Position numbers and translations under genes: made by a program. Shown here piece by piece: positions 1 to 8,190 of a DNA stretch of 64,000 nucleotides. The stretch is from Paenibacillus sp. Soil766 (lineage in GTDB: Bacteria > Bacillota > Bacilli > Paenibacillales > NBRC-103111): assembly GCF_001428105.1 (NCBI RefSeq), contig NZ_LMSJ01000013.1, positions 1-64,000 of the forward strand, in the 5' to 3' direction. The notes beneath the pieces were generated by a model. That model was given only the letters and a program-made list of their open reading frames with translations. It was not told the origin of the DNA and did not search any database. Position 1 is the first letter of the stretch. The number at the start of each line of letters is the position of its first letter.

Positions 1-453
1 TAGTTTGGTATGCTCTTTTTTAGGCTCACCCCCTAAAAAAGTAACGGACCTTCAAGATTTTTTCCAATTAGGGTCTTGACATAGTACCGCTGCTCTAACT
101 ATTTAATCAAGTTTTTTTGATTTAATTTGCAACCTAAATTTACCACTTATAAAAAGTGGAGTCAATGATTTAATCAAAAAAAATTGATTAATATGAAAGA
201 ATCCGCATATTGAATTATCTCTCCTTTTTTAATATCAAACACTTCTGCACCATCTTGGAGATCCAATCTTCCAAATGTTCCCCTGTGTTGTCGGATTTTT
301 CGAGGTTGTGGATACGAAGTAACGTAAAATCCCCTTAAAAAACCTTTATCTAGGAAAAATGTCAGACTGTCTTACCCACTTCCTATGACAGAACAAGAAA
401 AATAAGTCTTCACAGAACAATGTCTGTAAAGACTAGACGAAGGATAGGCGCTC
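1..453. other. no gene recognised
   Basis: AT-rich sequence at the window edge. I see no open frame with a ribosome binding site, no tRNA and no convincing terminator. It lies downstream of the leftward isomerase remnant. Confidence 0.5.
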
Positions 454-1277
454 TTAAATCCACTGCATATCGGCGCGAATCAACAAATCTTTTAAAGCTC
501 GAATCGCCGTTACAGCTCGTTTAGGATTACTGGCATGAGGCAAATAATGATCCAAATGCGGTTCAACGGAGAGAAATCCGTCGTACTTGCGTTCTTTAAG
601 AGCAATCAGCAACCTTAGAATATCTCCATCACCCTCACCTGCTGGTACAAATTGCTTTGGCAAAGAAGTTGCATCCTTGATATGTACATAATCGGTGTAC
701 TCCGCGAGTTTCGGATAAGCATCGTCCATGGTATTCACATCATCTTTGACGAAATTCCCTGAATCAAAAGCAAAGCGGAGCGAAAGTGATTGACAGTGTT
801 GCAAAATTTCAACGCAGCGGTCATCTTTCGAGCCGTAGAGTCCGCAGTCATTTTCAAGAATCAGGATAACGCCATGCTGTTCGGCCACATCCGTGAAGTG
901 TTTCATTCTGCGAAGCACTTTGTCTCTGCATTCATCTAAATTCGCTCCTTTCGGAGGCTGAAACGAGAAAATGCGGATATACGGTGTATTCAGCTTGCAG
1001 CTCGTATACCTCGCTGCAGCCCTTCTAATTGCGGTGCGAAATCATTAACAACCGGGTATTTGCCAAGCGGGGAACCAATGGAAGAAATCGCAAAACCGCG
1101 CGCTTCAGCAGCTTCTCGCACTTTCTTAAGTTCTTCATCTGACAAATCCAGCACATTTTTCCCCCAAACATTGCGAAGCTCGAGGTGGGTAATCCCTTCC
1201 TGCTGCAACACATCCATTTGTTCCACCAAATCGTGTGAAATCTCATCTGCGAAACACGTTATTTTTACACTTGGCAT
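454..1277 (-). pseudogene. sugar phosphate isomerase/epimerase (TIM barrel), frameshifted
   Basis: The two halves of one xylose-isomerase-like TIM-barrel protein (AP_endonuc_2 family) lie in different frames. The N-terminal part starts at ATG 1277 behind AAAGGAG and reads MPSVKITCFADEISHDL, then ITHLELRNVWGKNVLDLSDEEL. The C-terminal part holds LNTPYIRIFSFQPPKG, ILILENDCGLYGS, RFAFDSGNFV (metal-site region), VHIKDA and FLSVEPHL. The frame changes near 1001-1010, where one missing base in a run reading GCAAGC would join A-A-(K)-L-N-T-P-Y. Family members are about 270-280 residues, which matches the joined length. Such enzymes usually sit in sugar or polysaccharide loci, as here. A sequencing error is possible, but the neighbouring gene is clearly decayed, so inactivation is likely. 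Confidence 0.8.
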
Positions 1278-1372
1278 CTTATTTTCTCCTTTATTGGGAA
1301 CCGTCAGTGTAGATTTCTCTACAGACGGTTCCATTACGTTAGTGAGTACAGTTCCGTTGAGATCTTACTACT

Positions 1373-3866
1373 TTAATTACTCACACTGATAATAAGACTG
1401 CTTATTCGGACAACATCTCCTTGGGTCGCCATGACGGTAATACGCGCATCTCCCTCTCTTACGAGAACAATACTACCCGTCTGATCCACCTGTGCTATGG
1501 TAGCATTATCTGTAAAGAATGCTATGGAGGTCGTCTCGGGATTTAAATTATAATCTGTTCCGTCTGACGATACTCCCTTCAACGACAGCTTAAGCTGGTC
1601 ACCCACCTTGTTAGAAGAAGGGGCGAAATATTCATCCCATTTGGAAGCATCCAAATTGGCCTGCTCTTGGTTGGTATAGAAGCGAACCTCTGAGAACCCA
1701 TTCCAGCCATCCTTCGTGGGACCATAACCATACGACTGCAGCCTGATAAAGCGGGTCTGGACGTCTCCTAGCTGGAACATCTCCGGGAATAGTGTGGTTC
1801 CGCTGGTAGACTGCATGGGAAGTAAAGGCTGCCAGTATAAACCATCATCGGAAATTTCCACTTCGAAATTGTATGAACGTTCATTCCCTAAATAACCTGA
1901 CACGGACATCGAATGAACATTTACTTTATTCCCCAGATCGTAACGTATCCAATTCACCTCACCTTGACTGGTAGCCGACCATCTGGTGTTCAGATCATTA
2001 TCAATTGTCCGATCAGGTGTGTTCACGTTAGCATAACCATCATTGGCATCCACGTAAGTTACATGAATCCATGTAGGCACGAATTCCACTTCCTCCTCAC
2101 CTTCAATGGATACTTTGAGCCCGGCCAGCTGCTGTGAGGCGTTCTCCGACGTCTGGTCTTCCACAAACGTAAATGTGTAAATACCAACTCCGTTATGCCC
2201 TGCTTCGGATTGAAAAATGTGACATATTCTCCATCCACCTTCAAACGGAGGTTCAGCAGATTGAACAGCTCTACCTTCAGTGCAGCATCATCATTGCCTG
2301 AGAAATGAAAAGGGAAATCGCTATAAACTAGCAGTCCTGACGAGTCCCGAAGCACATGTACCCCGAGTGCCTCAGCCAGCTTATCCTCTGCAAGTGTAGT
2401 TACACCATTGACCAGCTGTGCATTCGCCTTCAAGACGTGTAATATGGACGGTGTACACCATCTCCCGCTGCTCCTTGGAAGCCACGGCGATGGTAACCGG
2501 ATTGTCCCCCACCGCCAAGGAAACATTATAAGCCGTACCCGTTACATGCGGGCTGCCATTGATCGTCATATGATCGTAGAAGCTGGAAGTTGAGACAGGC
2601 GTCAATGAAAGTCGATCCACATTGTTGCCCACATAAATGCTGTATTCGGTCCGCCACGGACTAAAGTTCAACGCTCCGAGAGATAGCTCCAGGCTGCTAA
2701 GCGTAGCTGCTGCTCCCTGTTTGGTCACCAGAACGCTGTACGCCTTCTCCGTTCCATCCTGAGCCGTTACTAGAATGTTGATCGGATTGTTCAACCGATA
2801 ATTCTACTAGGTAAGGTACATTTGAGAAATGAGGAGTACCATTAATGGTAAGGCTTTTGTAAACAGACGACAGGACGACTGGGGTCACCTCCAGGCTATT
2901 CACTTGATCTCCCACATCCACTTGATAGCTGGTGATTTCAGAATGAAAATCCAACATTCCCCTACTGAGAGTCAAACTGCTCAAGCTGGCATCATTGCTC
3001 AGAAAAATTCGGTTTACCTGTAAGGTATATGTGGTAGCTGTATCGTCCTGCGCCCTGACCTCAATGGGAATAGTGTTCATACCTGGCGCCAATTGGACCA
3101 TATAGGTGCTGCCCGATACCGTTTCCTGCCCATTAATCTTCAAACTCTTGTACACTGCCGAGGCAACCGTCGGTGTAATGTCAATGCTGCTGTAGACACT
3201 TCCAGCGACATCCAACTGATAGTCCTTTACCAGGGGATTGAAATCCAGTGTTCCGGGTTGAACTGCAAGACTGGACAGAGTCGCATCGCTGCTCAGTGTT
3301 GGCGGAGTTGGAGTAAACATCGGTTGAAATCGCACGGCATCGGCCAGTACGAAGTTGTCAGCACCGTCCACTTTTATTTTTATATAATTGCTTCCGCTTG
3401 CCCCAAAATCAAATTCTCCTAACGAAATCCAAACGGCACCGCTGCTCCCCTTCTGGCTGATCGTAACAGAACTAAGCGTCTGTACACCGGAGCCATTCAA
3501 ATGGGAAATATCGACAGGTACGTTAGTGGAGCGACTTGACTGGGATCTGTAAACCGATAAATAAACCCGATATTTTCCTTCTTGAAAGGCAGCTGATGTA
3601 TTGTATTGAATAAATTGCCCGCTTTGAGAGGAGAGTCCTACAGTTCTGTAATCGCTTCCTATGGACCTATCGGGATTACTGGCGGTTGAGGTGCTGCCCC
3701 AAACTCAATCTATCGTTACTCCTGGGCTACTGTTGTCAATGACAATATCATGACTGCCCAAGGCATCTTCTAGAGAAGCAGCTTGCACATAGGGAACATT
3801 GCTTGCTAGCAAGCTAAGCATCATTAGAAAAATAGAGGCTAGTATGGTAATTCTTTTGGGTTTCAA
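1373..3866 (-). pseudogene. secreted multidomain polysaccharide-associated protein, multiply broken
   Basis: The start is TTG 3866, 7 bases after GAGGAGG. It gives a signal peptide (MKPKRITILASIFLMMLSLL, cleaved near VQA-AS). Modules in order: a golvesin/xanthan-lyase-type beta-sandwich (about 3750-3310), three cadherin-like beta-sandwich repeats (each with LSSL...G.LDF and ITPTV motifs; about 3300-2430), an unrecognised segment with GLLVYSDFPFHFSGND, a discoidin (F5/8 type C) domain (about 2090-1660, RWSATSQGEVNWIRYDLG) and an Ig-like tail ending at 1373. An in-frame TGA interrupts it at 3708-3710. Frameshifts lie near 2795, 2430 and 2200. A surface carbohydrate-binding role is inferred. No catalytic domain is identified with confidence. 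Four separate lesions make sequencing error an unlikely full explanation. Confidence 0.8.
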
Positions 3867-3956
3867 ATTTTCATCCTCCTCGAAAAAGATGCCACCGCTA
3901 AGTAAATGTCCGGGCGAAGGCCGATACAGCAACTTTCATCCCTCGCCCAGACGCGC

Positions 3957-5104
3957 TTACTTGTTATATACCCGATACAACATGACCGCAGCTTCCGCTC
4001 TGGTAATCTCATCCAAAGGACGTATGCCATGACCATCACCTTGAAGAATGCCGGCGGCCGTTAGTAGCGTTACACTTTCCCTGGCATACTCAGCCACCAC
4101 AGCGTGGTCGGCGAAAATGGAGAGATCAGATTTGCTCCCTGTATTCTCTAACTTATCAGCAATATTCAGAGCTCGGGCTGTCAATGTAAATATATCCTGA
4201 CGGGAGATAAAAGACTCTGGCTCGAAGCGATCGCCGCCTGTTCCCTCGGTTATTCCCAAACTAAAGGCAATGCCCACAGCCTTAGCGAAATAAGCGTTCT
4301 TATCCACATCGCTGAAATTGGTCTCCATGTCTGCTGTCAATCCCAAGGAATGAATCAGCAGCATAAGAAAGTCCGCTCGCGATATCAGTTCTCCAGGGGC
4401 AAAGGTTGATTCGGAGGTGCCATGAATGATTCCCTTGGAAGCAAGCACGGAGGTAGCCTCCTCAGCCCACTTGTAAGCAGCTGTATCCTGGAAGGTTTTC
4501 TCAACAAACGTTATGGCGTAGACAGCTTCGTTCAAATTACGGTCATGGAAGGTAACCATACCTGATGCATGGTTGTATTTACCGTCCACCACAGCAATAG
4601 GCGTTCCATCTGTGCCAATGCGCCAAACAACAATATGCTCCGCGTTCTTTAGTTCTTCTGCTGTAGGCGTATACGGCAAGGAGATTCCAATGGACGGAAG
4701 CAATGTCTCCTGAGTAGGAAGCAAGCGATCCGTTAGCAAGCTCACCTTAATCATTGTGCGATTGCCTATTGCCTCTTTGGTTTTGCTATTCAGATTAGAA
4801 GGTTCGGCAGGCTCTAAAAGAAGAGTCAATCGTGACTGCTCAGATGTTGATATGGGAATCAATTCTCCCGGCAACGTCACAGTGCCCAGAGGAGTGCTGA
4901 TCTCCACTAGCAGCTTATCTTCCTGTCCTTTCATCTCATTAATAGGGAGGTCGATGACAAAAGATGTTGCTTGCTCAACTGACTCCACCTTAATACTGAC
5001 CTTTCGCAAGCCCTTTTCACTAGGAATTGCCTGTTTCAAGGCCTCCAGAAAGGCGGCGCTGTCAATCTGTGTTTTACTGTTTCTAGGGGCAATTGGCTTA
5101 TTTC
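3957..5104 (-). pseudogene. SLH-domain surface protein, N-terminally truncated
   Basis: The C-terminal part of a surface protein with three SLH domains: AYKWAEEATSVLASKGIIHG, FAKAVGIAFSLGITEGTGG and YARESVTLLTAAGILQGDG, each followed by an SRADF, SRQDI or TRAEA motif. Before them lies a beta-rich module that aligns in order with the one in the intact SLH protein at 22602-24344. That protein has a signal peptide and a cohesin domain further upstream; here the frame runs into a stop near 5105 without either, so the N-terminal half has been lost. TTG 5039 has no good ribosome binding site. SLH domains bind pyruvylated secondary wall polymer. With its two downstream neighbours it forms a decayed surface-polysaccharide locus. 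Confidence 0.75.
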
Positions 5105-5105
5105 A

Positions 5106-5365
5106 TTACAATCAGATTTACCAATGGATTGAAGTAGCTGGTTGAGCGACTTCTCATCGAATTTCTCAAAATTATAAAGCTCCTTCATCTTCTCTTCTCT
5201 AAGATACCACTTGCCAGAAGAGTGTTTAGCAGAAAAATAGTCCTTGTATTCCGAAAGAAGTCGTGGTTTGGTTGTAGTTAATTTCCTGTTTCAGAGATGG
5301 CATGTTGATTGGAGAGAAAGACCATTCATCTTTCAGTAACTGTGCTCCCTTTATTTTCAGTCTAA
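5106..5365 (-). pseudogene. unrecognised gene remnant
   Basis: The minus strand carries a stretch of plausible coding sequence without a start, including EYKDYFSAKHSSGKWYLRE and FDEKSLNQLLQSIGKSD. A second short stretch (SFSPINMPSLKQEINYN) precedes it in another frame. I do not recognise the family. It sits between ykuK and the truncated SLH protein and marks the breakpoint that removed the SLH protein's N-terminus. Confidence 0.4.
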
Positions 5366-5375
5366 CACTTTATTT

Positions 5376-5951
5376 TCACCGAACGGCGGGAATATTGCTG
5401 TTTTTTGAATATCGGTCAGCGTAGGAGGATGCCGCATAGGAATCTGGTTTTATGACAGGTAGCCAACCCAGGGATTCAACACGATCGACCATTTCCGAAA
5501 CATAAAGCGCCGTTTTGCTAACTGCTTTATCATGTCCTGCATCAATATGGATAAAATTATCAAGAGCAGCACCATGGTAGACGAAAGGAAGGAGAATGTC
5601 CTCCAGCTGACTTCTCTTTTGATCATCGAAGTAGCAAGCAATTTCCTCGCTTAAGCTAGTCTCGGTAGAAAGCTTATCGCGTACCGACATGATCTGACGA
5701 GGGATAATAACTTGCCGGTAACATGCCCATGCCCCTCTATTTTCGCGCCGTATGATTATACCTGTGATCATCTTGGTATAACCACGGTGGACATGACCGT
5801 CCGTACCAATTATCAAATTGTAGGTTGCATGCGGCTCCATTCTCATAAAGGACTCGATGCGAGAGAAGACGGTGTCGATTTCCATTCTTCGTTCGGCTGT
5901 GTTTGTAAATTCCATGTTGTGAATCCAGGGTATTTTCGGGTTCCTTTTCAT
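5376..5951 (-). CDS. ykuK: YkuK family RNase H-like protein
   Basis: An intact 191-residue protein of the YkuK/DUF458 family, which has a predicted RNase H-like fold. Family features seen: IIGTDGHVHRGYTKMITGI near residue 47, then RGAWACYRQVIIPR, SLSEEIACYF, HIDAGHDKAVSK and KPDSYAASSYADRYSKNSN. The acidic residues in GTDGHVH and HIDAG fit the expected metal-binding positions. In the Bacillus protein the first motif is GTDSQVH. Start ATG 5951 follows AGGTGATGAT. The protein is presumably cytoplasmic with no established biochemical role. It is the last intact gene before the tRNA array. Confidence 0.85.
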   Translation of the reverse strand: MKRNPKIPWIHNMEFTNTAERRMEIDTVFSRIESFMRMEPHATYNLIIGTDGHVHRGYTKMITGIIIRRENRGAWACYRQVIIPRQIMSVRDKLSTETSLSEEIACYFDDQKRSQLEDILLPFVYHGAALDNFIHIDAGHDKAVSKTALYVSEMVDRVESLGWLPVIKPDSYAASSYADRYSKNSNIPAVR

Positions 5952-6006
5952 ATCATCACCTATACCTCAACGGGTCTCTCTTCCTTTCAGATTAGAATTT
6001 TTATTT

Positions 6007-6080
6007 TGGCAGGAGCTGCTGGGGTCGAACCAACGATATCGGCGTCAAAGGCCGCTGCCTTACCACTTGGCGAAGCTCCT
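6007..6080 (-). tRNA. tRNA-Gln (TTG)
   Basis: Acceptor AGGAGCT pairs with AGCTCCT, discriminator G, CCA encoded. Anticodon loop CTTTGAC gives TTG. T arm is GTTGG-TTCGACC-CCAGC. This is the last (3-prime) tRNA of the leftward array and one of three tRNA-Gln genes in it. Confidence 0.9.
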
Positions 6081-6085
6081 ATGAG

Positions 6086-6168
6086 TGTGACGAGTAGGAT
6101 TCGAACCTGCGCGTTGTTTAAGGACCAGATTTACAATCTGGCGGCATCAACTTCTCGCCCATCGTCAC
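6086..6168 (-). tRNA. tRNA-Tyr (GTA), no CCA
   Basis: Acceptor GTGACGA/TCGTCAC, discriminator A, no encoded CCA. Anticodon stem CCAGA/TCTGG encloses TTGTAAA (GTA). The variable region is about 14 nt. One T-stem pair is mismatched (GCAGG/CCTAC). Confidence 0.75.
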
Positions 6169-6176
6169 GTATATAT

Positions 6177-6295
6177 TGGTGCGCTCCATGAGACTCGAAC
6201 TCATAATTGTCGTTAGACACGGTCATGGTCATCGAACCCATCACAGTCTGTTTTGGAGGCAGACTCGTGCTGCCTTACCGCTGGGCTATACCCCT
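6177..6295 (-). pseudogene. fused tRNA-Trp 5' part and unknown tRNA 3' part
   Basis: The 5-prime part is Trp-like: AGGGGTA acceptor strand, D arm, and anticodon loop CTCCAAA (CCA), then a T arm with GGGTTCGATG. The matching 3-prime acceptor TACCCCT is absent. The 3-prime part ends in a second T arm (ATGAG-TTCGAGT-CTCAT), GGAGCGC, A and CCA, but the 5-prime strand GCGCTCC is absent. At 119 nt it is too short for two tRNAs. It looks like two tRNAs joined by a deletion. Confidence 0.65.
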
Positions 6296-6302
6296 ATAAG
6301 AT

Positions 6303-6383
6303 TGGTGTTTACGAATGGAATCGAACGAACCATTGACCTCGGGCTTATCAGGCCATTGCTCTACCTGTCTGAGCTACGTAAAC
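6303..6383 (-). tRNA. tRNA-Ile (GAT), T loop with 4-nt duplication
   Basis: Acceptor GTTTACG/CGTAAAC, A, CCA. Anticodon loop CTGATAA gives GAT. The anticodon stem has only three good pairs. The T loop reads TTCGTTCGATT instead of TTCGATT, which is a tandem duplication of TTCG, so the gene is probably not functional. Confidence 0.65.
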
Positions 6384-6387
6384 ATAT

Positions 6388-6434
6388 TGGCTGTCCCAAG
6401 GTGACTTGAACCCCTGAACTATGAGACCATTTTT
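6388..6434 (-). pseudogene. 3' half of a CAT-anticodon tRNA (Met or Ile2)
   Basis: An anticodon loop with CTCATAG, a T arm with GGTTCAAGTCACC, acceptor strand TGGGACA, discriminator G and CCA are present. The D arm and 5-prime acceptor strand are replaced by an A/T run. Confidence 0.55.
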
Positions 6435-6441
6435 TATTTTT

Positions 6442-6519
6442 TGGTGACGTGGACGGGGCTCGAACCCGCAGATCCCGACGTGAAAGGCCGGTGTGTTTGT
6501 CCAGTTTCACCACCACGTC
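6442..6519 (-). tRNA. tRNA-Glu (TTC)
   Basis: Acceptor GACGTGG/CCACGTC, A, CCA. Anticodon loop CTTTCAC gives TTC. Second in sequence of two tRNA-Glu genes in the array. Confidence 0.9.
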
Positions 6520-6528
6520 ATGATGGTT

Positions 6529-6605
6529 TGGTCAGGATGGCCGGATTCGAACCGACGACGACTTGTTCCCAAGACTAGCGTTCTACCAAGCTGAACTACA
6601 TCCCG
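6529..6605 (-). tRNA. tRNA-Pro (TGG)
   Basis: Acceptor CGGGATG/CATCCTG (one G-T pair), A, CCA. Loop CTTGGGA gives TGG, with a mismatch in the middle of the anticodon stem. Confidence 0.85.
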
Positions 6606-6608
6606 ATT

Positions 6609-6694
6609 TGGTGAGAAGAGACCGATTCGAACCGACGAACCCATAAGGGAGCCGGGTTACAACCAGCTGCGTTAAGCCGCTTAGATATTCTCTC
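6609..6694 (-). tRNA. tRNA-Tyr (GTA)
   Basis: A class II tRNA with long variable arm (hairpin CCC-ttat-GGG). Anticodon stem GCTGG/CCGGC encloses TTGTAAC. CCA encoded. The acceptor GAGAGAA/TCTTCTC has one mismatch. Second Tyr gene in the array, different in sequence from the one at 6086. Confidence 0.85.
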
Positions 6695-6701
6695 AAACTA
6701 G

Positions 6702-6786
6702 TGCGGTTGGTGAGACTTGAACTCACAGTTGAGCTTTCGCTCACGGGGGGTTAAATCCCGCATGTCTGCCATTTCATCACAACCGC
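6702..6786 (-). tRNA. tRNA-Leu (TAA), no CCA
   Basis: Acceptor GCGGTTG/CAACCGC, A, no CCA (CTA follows). Loop TTTAACC gives TAA. The variable arm is a perfect hairpin, TGAGC-gaaa-GCTCA. Confidence 0.8.
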
Positions 6787-6787
6787 A

Positions 6788-6861
6788 TGGCTCCCCCTCC
6801 TGGAATCGAACCAAGGATCACGGAGTCAAAGACCGTTGCCATACCACTTGGCTAAGGGGCA
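6788..6861 (-). tRNA. tRNA-Gln (TTG)
   Basis: Acceptor TGCCCCT/AGGGGGA with one G-G mismatch, discriminator G, CCA. Loop CTTTGAC in a perfect ACGGT.../...TCCGT region gives TTG. Confidence 0.88.
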
Positions 6862-6865
6862 ATAT

Positions 6866-6942
6866 TGGGGAGATCGACCAGAATCGAACTGGCTCATATC
6901 GGGGTCACAACCCGACGTGTTATCCATTTCACCACGACCTCC
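6866..6942 (-). tRNA. tRNA-His (GTG)
   Basis: Stem TCGGG/CCCGA encloses TTGTGAC (GTG). A G at -1 faces C73, the His identity pair. CCA encoded. Confidence 0.9.
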
Positions 6943-6946
6943 ATAG

Positions 6947-7021
6947 TGGTCTGAAGCGGGATCGAACCGCCAACACTCCTTTTTTTCTGACCGATGCTCT
7001 ACCTTTGGGAGCTACCTGACC
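6947..7021 (-). pseudogene. degenerate tRNA-Phe-like gene
   Basis: The acceptor GGTCAGG/TCAGACC and the D and T arms are recognisable, but the anticodon stem does not pair. The loop CAGAAAA lacks the universal T33, and no CCA is encoded. The GAA in the loop suggests Phe ancestry. Confidence 0.6.
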
Positions 7022-7022
7022 T

Positions 7023-7095
7023 TGGCGCGGTATACGGGAATCTAACCTGTTTCCAATGTTTGGAAGGTATTTGATTACTATTAAACCAATACCGC
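7023..7095 (-). tRNA. tRNA-Gly (TCC), degenerate T loop
   Basis: Acceptor GCGGTAT/ATACCGC, G, CCA. Loop CTTCCAA gives TCC. Two anticodon-stem pairs are broken and the T loop reads TTAGATT in place of TTCGATT. Confidence 0.65.
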
Positions 7096-7127
7096 AAACG
7101 CACTCTACCGAACTGAGCTATACCCCG
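7096..7127 (-). pseudogene. 5' third of a tRNA
   Basis: Only the 5-prime acceptor strand CGGGGTA, TA and a D arm (GCTCAG...GAGTGC) remain. The sequence then abuts tRNA-Gly. The isotype cannot be told. Confidence 0.55.
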
Positions 7128-7211
7128 ATGGAGATAGCTGCGGTAATGCCCCGCTATCTGTTGCCCGTCGTTTATCGGTAGACTGTTTGATGATCCCATT
7201 CGTATGAATAT
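7128..7211. other. spacer with long hairpin inside the tRNA array
   Basis: The longest tRNA-free spacer of the array. It has a 7-bp inverted repeat AGATAGC...GCTATCT at 7132-7138 and 7153-7159, extended by GCGG/CCGC. No T-loop signature is visible. Confidence 0.5.
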
Positions 7212-7286
7212 TGGTGGGTCCTGAGAGATTTGAACTCTCGACCAATCGATTAAAAGTCGATTGCTCTACCATTGAGCTAAGGACCC
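7212..7286 (-). tRNA. tRNA-Lys (TTT)
   Basis: Perfect acceptor GGGTCCT/AGGACCC, A, CCA. Stem ATCGA/TCGAT encloses CTTTTAA (TTT). The most canonical tRNA in the array. Confidence 0.95.
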
Positions 7287-7289
7287 AAT

Positions 7290-7376
7290 TGGTGCACCTG
7301 GAGGGACTTGAACCCCCACACCATTTCGGGCATCACGATTTAAACGTGACCTGTCTGCCATTCCAAGCACAGGTGC
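7290..7376 (-). tRNA. tRNA-Leu (TAA)
   Basis: Acceptor GCACCTG/CAGGTGC, A, CCA. Stem TCACG/CGTGA encloses TTTAAAT (TAA). Class II variable arm. Second Leu (TAA) gene, different in sequence from 6702-6786. Confidence 0.9.
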
Positions 7377-7380
7377 AATT

Positions 7381-7454
7381 TGGCTGCCTGAGAAGGGATC
7401 GAACCTCCGATCGGTGGGTCAAAGCCACCAGCCTTTCCTCTTGGCTATCAGGCA
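7381..7454 (-). tRNA. tRNA-Gln (TTG)
   Basis: Acceptor TGCCTGA/TCAGGCA, G, CCA. Perfect anticodon stem GGTGG/CCACC encloses CTTTGAC. Third Gln gene of the array. Confidence 0.92.
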
Positions 7455-7457
7455 ATA

Positions 7458-7533
7458 TGGCCGAAGGACTCGGGATCGAACCGAGATCTGAGGAGTTTCA
7501 ATCTTCCGCATAGACCATCTTTGCTATCCTTCG
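7458..7533 (-). tRNA. tRNA, probably Phe (GAA)
   Basis: Acceptor CGAAGGA/TCCTTCG, G, CCA. By position the loop is TTGAAAC (GAA) on stem GAAGA/TCCTC with one mismatch. A register one base earlier would read TGA (Ser), but there is no long variable arm. Discriminator G is unusual for Phe. Confidence 0.65.
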
Positions 7534-7537
7534 ATTT

Positions 7538-7615
7538 TGGTGACGGCAGTGAGATTCGAACTCACGAATGCTGCTGTGAAAGAGCAGTGTGTTAGGACCA
7601 CTTCACCATGCCGCC
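7538..7615 (-). tRNA. tRNA-Glu (TTC)
   Basis: Acceptor GGCGGCA/TGCCGTC, A, CCA. Stem CTGCT/AGCAG encloses CTTTCAC (TTC). Confidence 0.93.
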
Positions 7616-7616
7616 A

Positions 7617-7695
7617 TGGAACATTTGATGGGATTCGAAACCATGAGATAAAAGTTTTGCAGACCTTCGCGTTTTGGCCGTTTCGCTACAAGTGC
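7617..7695 (-). tRNA. tRNA-Cys (GCA)
   Basis: First (5-prime) tRNA of the array. Loop CTGCAAA gives GCA. Acceptor GCACTTG/CAAATGT pairs with one mismatch, T73, CCA. The G53-C61 pair of the T arm is lost. Confidence 0.8.
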
Positions 7696-7775
7696 ATATT
7701 TTTAGAACATATGTTTGGTTATTTGGGCATAATAAAAAGCTACCTTCAACGTCCCTTCCTTCATTTGGCATGAAG

Positions 7776-7801
7776 AAAGGCCACCATGGAGAGTAGCCTT
7801 T
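7776..7801 (-). terminator. hairpin between small gene and tRNA array
   Basis: AAAGGCcAC...GTaGCCTTT can fold. It lies just 3-prime of the 7837-8019 gene and 5-prime of tRNA-Cys. The U tract is weak. Confidence 0.45.
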
Positions 7802-7836
7802 ACGCATGGAAACTATTTTGTTAGCACGAAAGTGGA

Positions 7837-8019
7837 TTAGCTGCTACAAAATCGCAGCGGGACAACCTCGCGAAACAAAAATCTCCGATGTATATAAGCG
7901 TAAAAGGCAAACGTATGATGTTGGATAAATTCGAACCAGTGTCCACACTGATTTAGGAATAACTCGGGTAATTGCTGTTCTTGTTTCTCCGTGTAAAACT
8001 TAATTTCGTGAGCATTCAT
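7837..8019 (-). CDS. small protein of unknown function (60 aa)
   Basis: Starts at ATG 8019, six bases behind a perfect AAGGAGG. The protein (MNAHEIKFYTEKQEQQLPEL...) is rich in His, Phe and Tyr (GHWFEFIQHHTFAFYAYIHR) and has no clear membrane segment. I do not recognise it. The strong ribosome binding site and a hairpin at the 3-prime end support a real gene. It is the first protein gene upstream of the tRNA array. Confidence 0.6.
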   Translation of the reverse strand: MNAHEIKFYTEKQEQQLPELFLNQCGHWFEFIQHHTFAFYAYIHRRFLFREVVPLRFCSS

Positions 8020-8127
8020 GGTTCGTTTCCTCCTTCATCAATTTCATGTTTCGAATCGTAACACAGGATAATTTTACCTGTCAAGACTTATTTTTCAAAT
8101 TAATTTTGCTCGCAATTCAATAAAAAT

Positions 8128-8164
8128 AGGGTTGCCAGATCGCATTAACGATCCTGACAACCCT
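8128..8164. terminator. bidirectional intrinsic terminator
   Basis: AGGGTTGcCAGATC...GATCcTGaCAACCCT with TTTTT on the plus side and ATTTTTATT on the minus side. It lies between two small leftward genes and ends the 8191-8322 transcript. Confidence 0.8.
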
Positions 8165-8190
8165 TTTTCACGTGTTTATGAGGAGCGAAA

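Noticed and set aside
6176-7773. Several 60-100 codon reading frames on both strands
   Set aside because: They run across tRNA genes and their compositions come from conserved tRNA sequence; none has a ribosome site.
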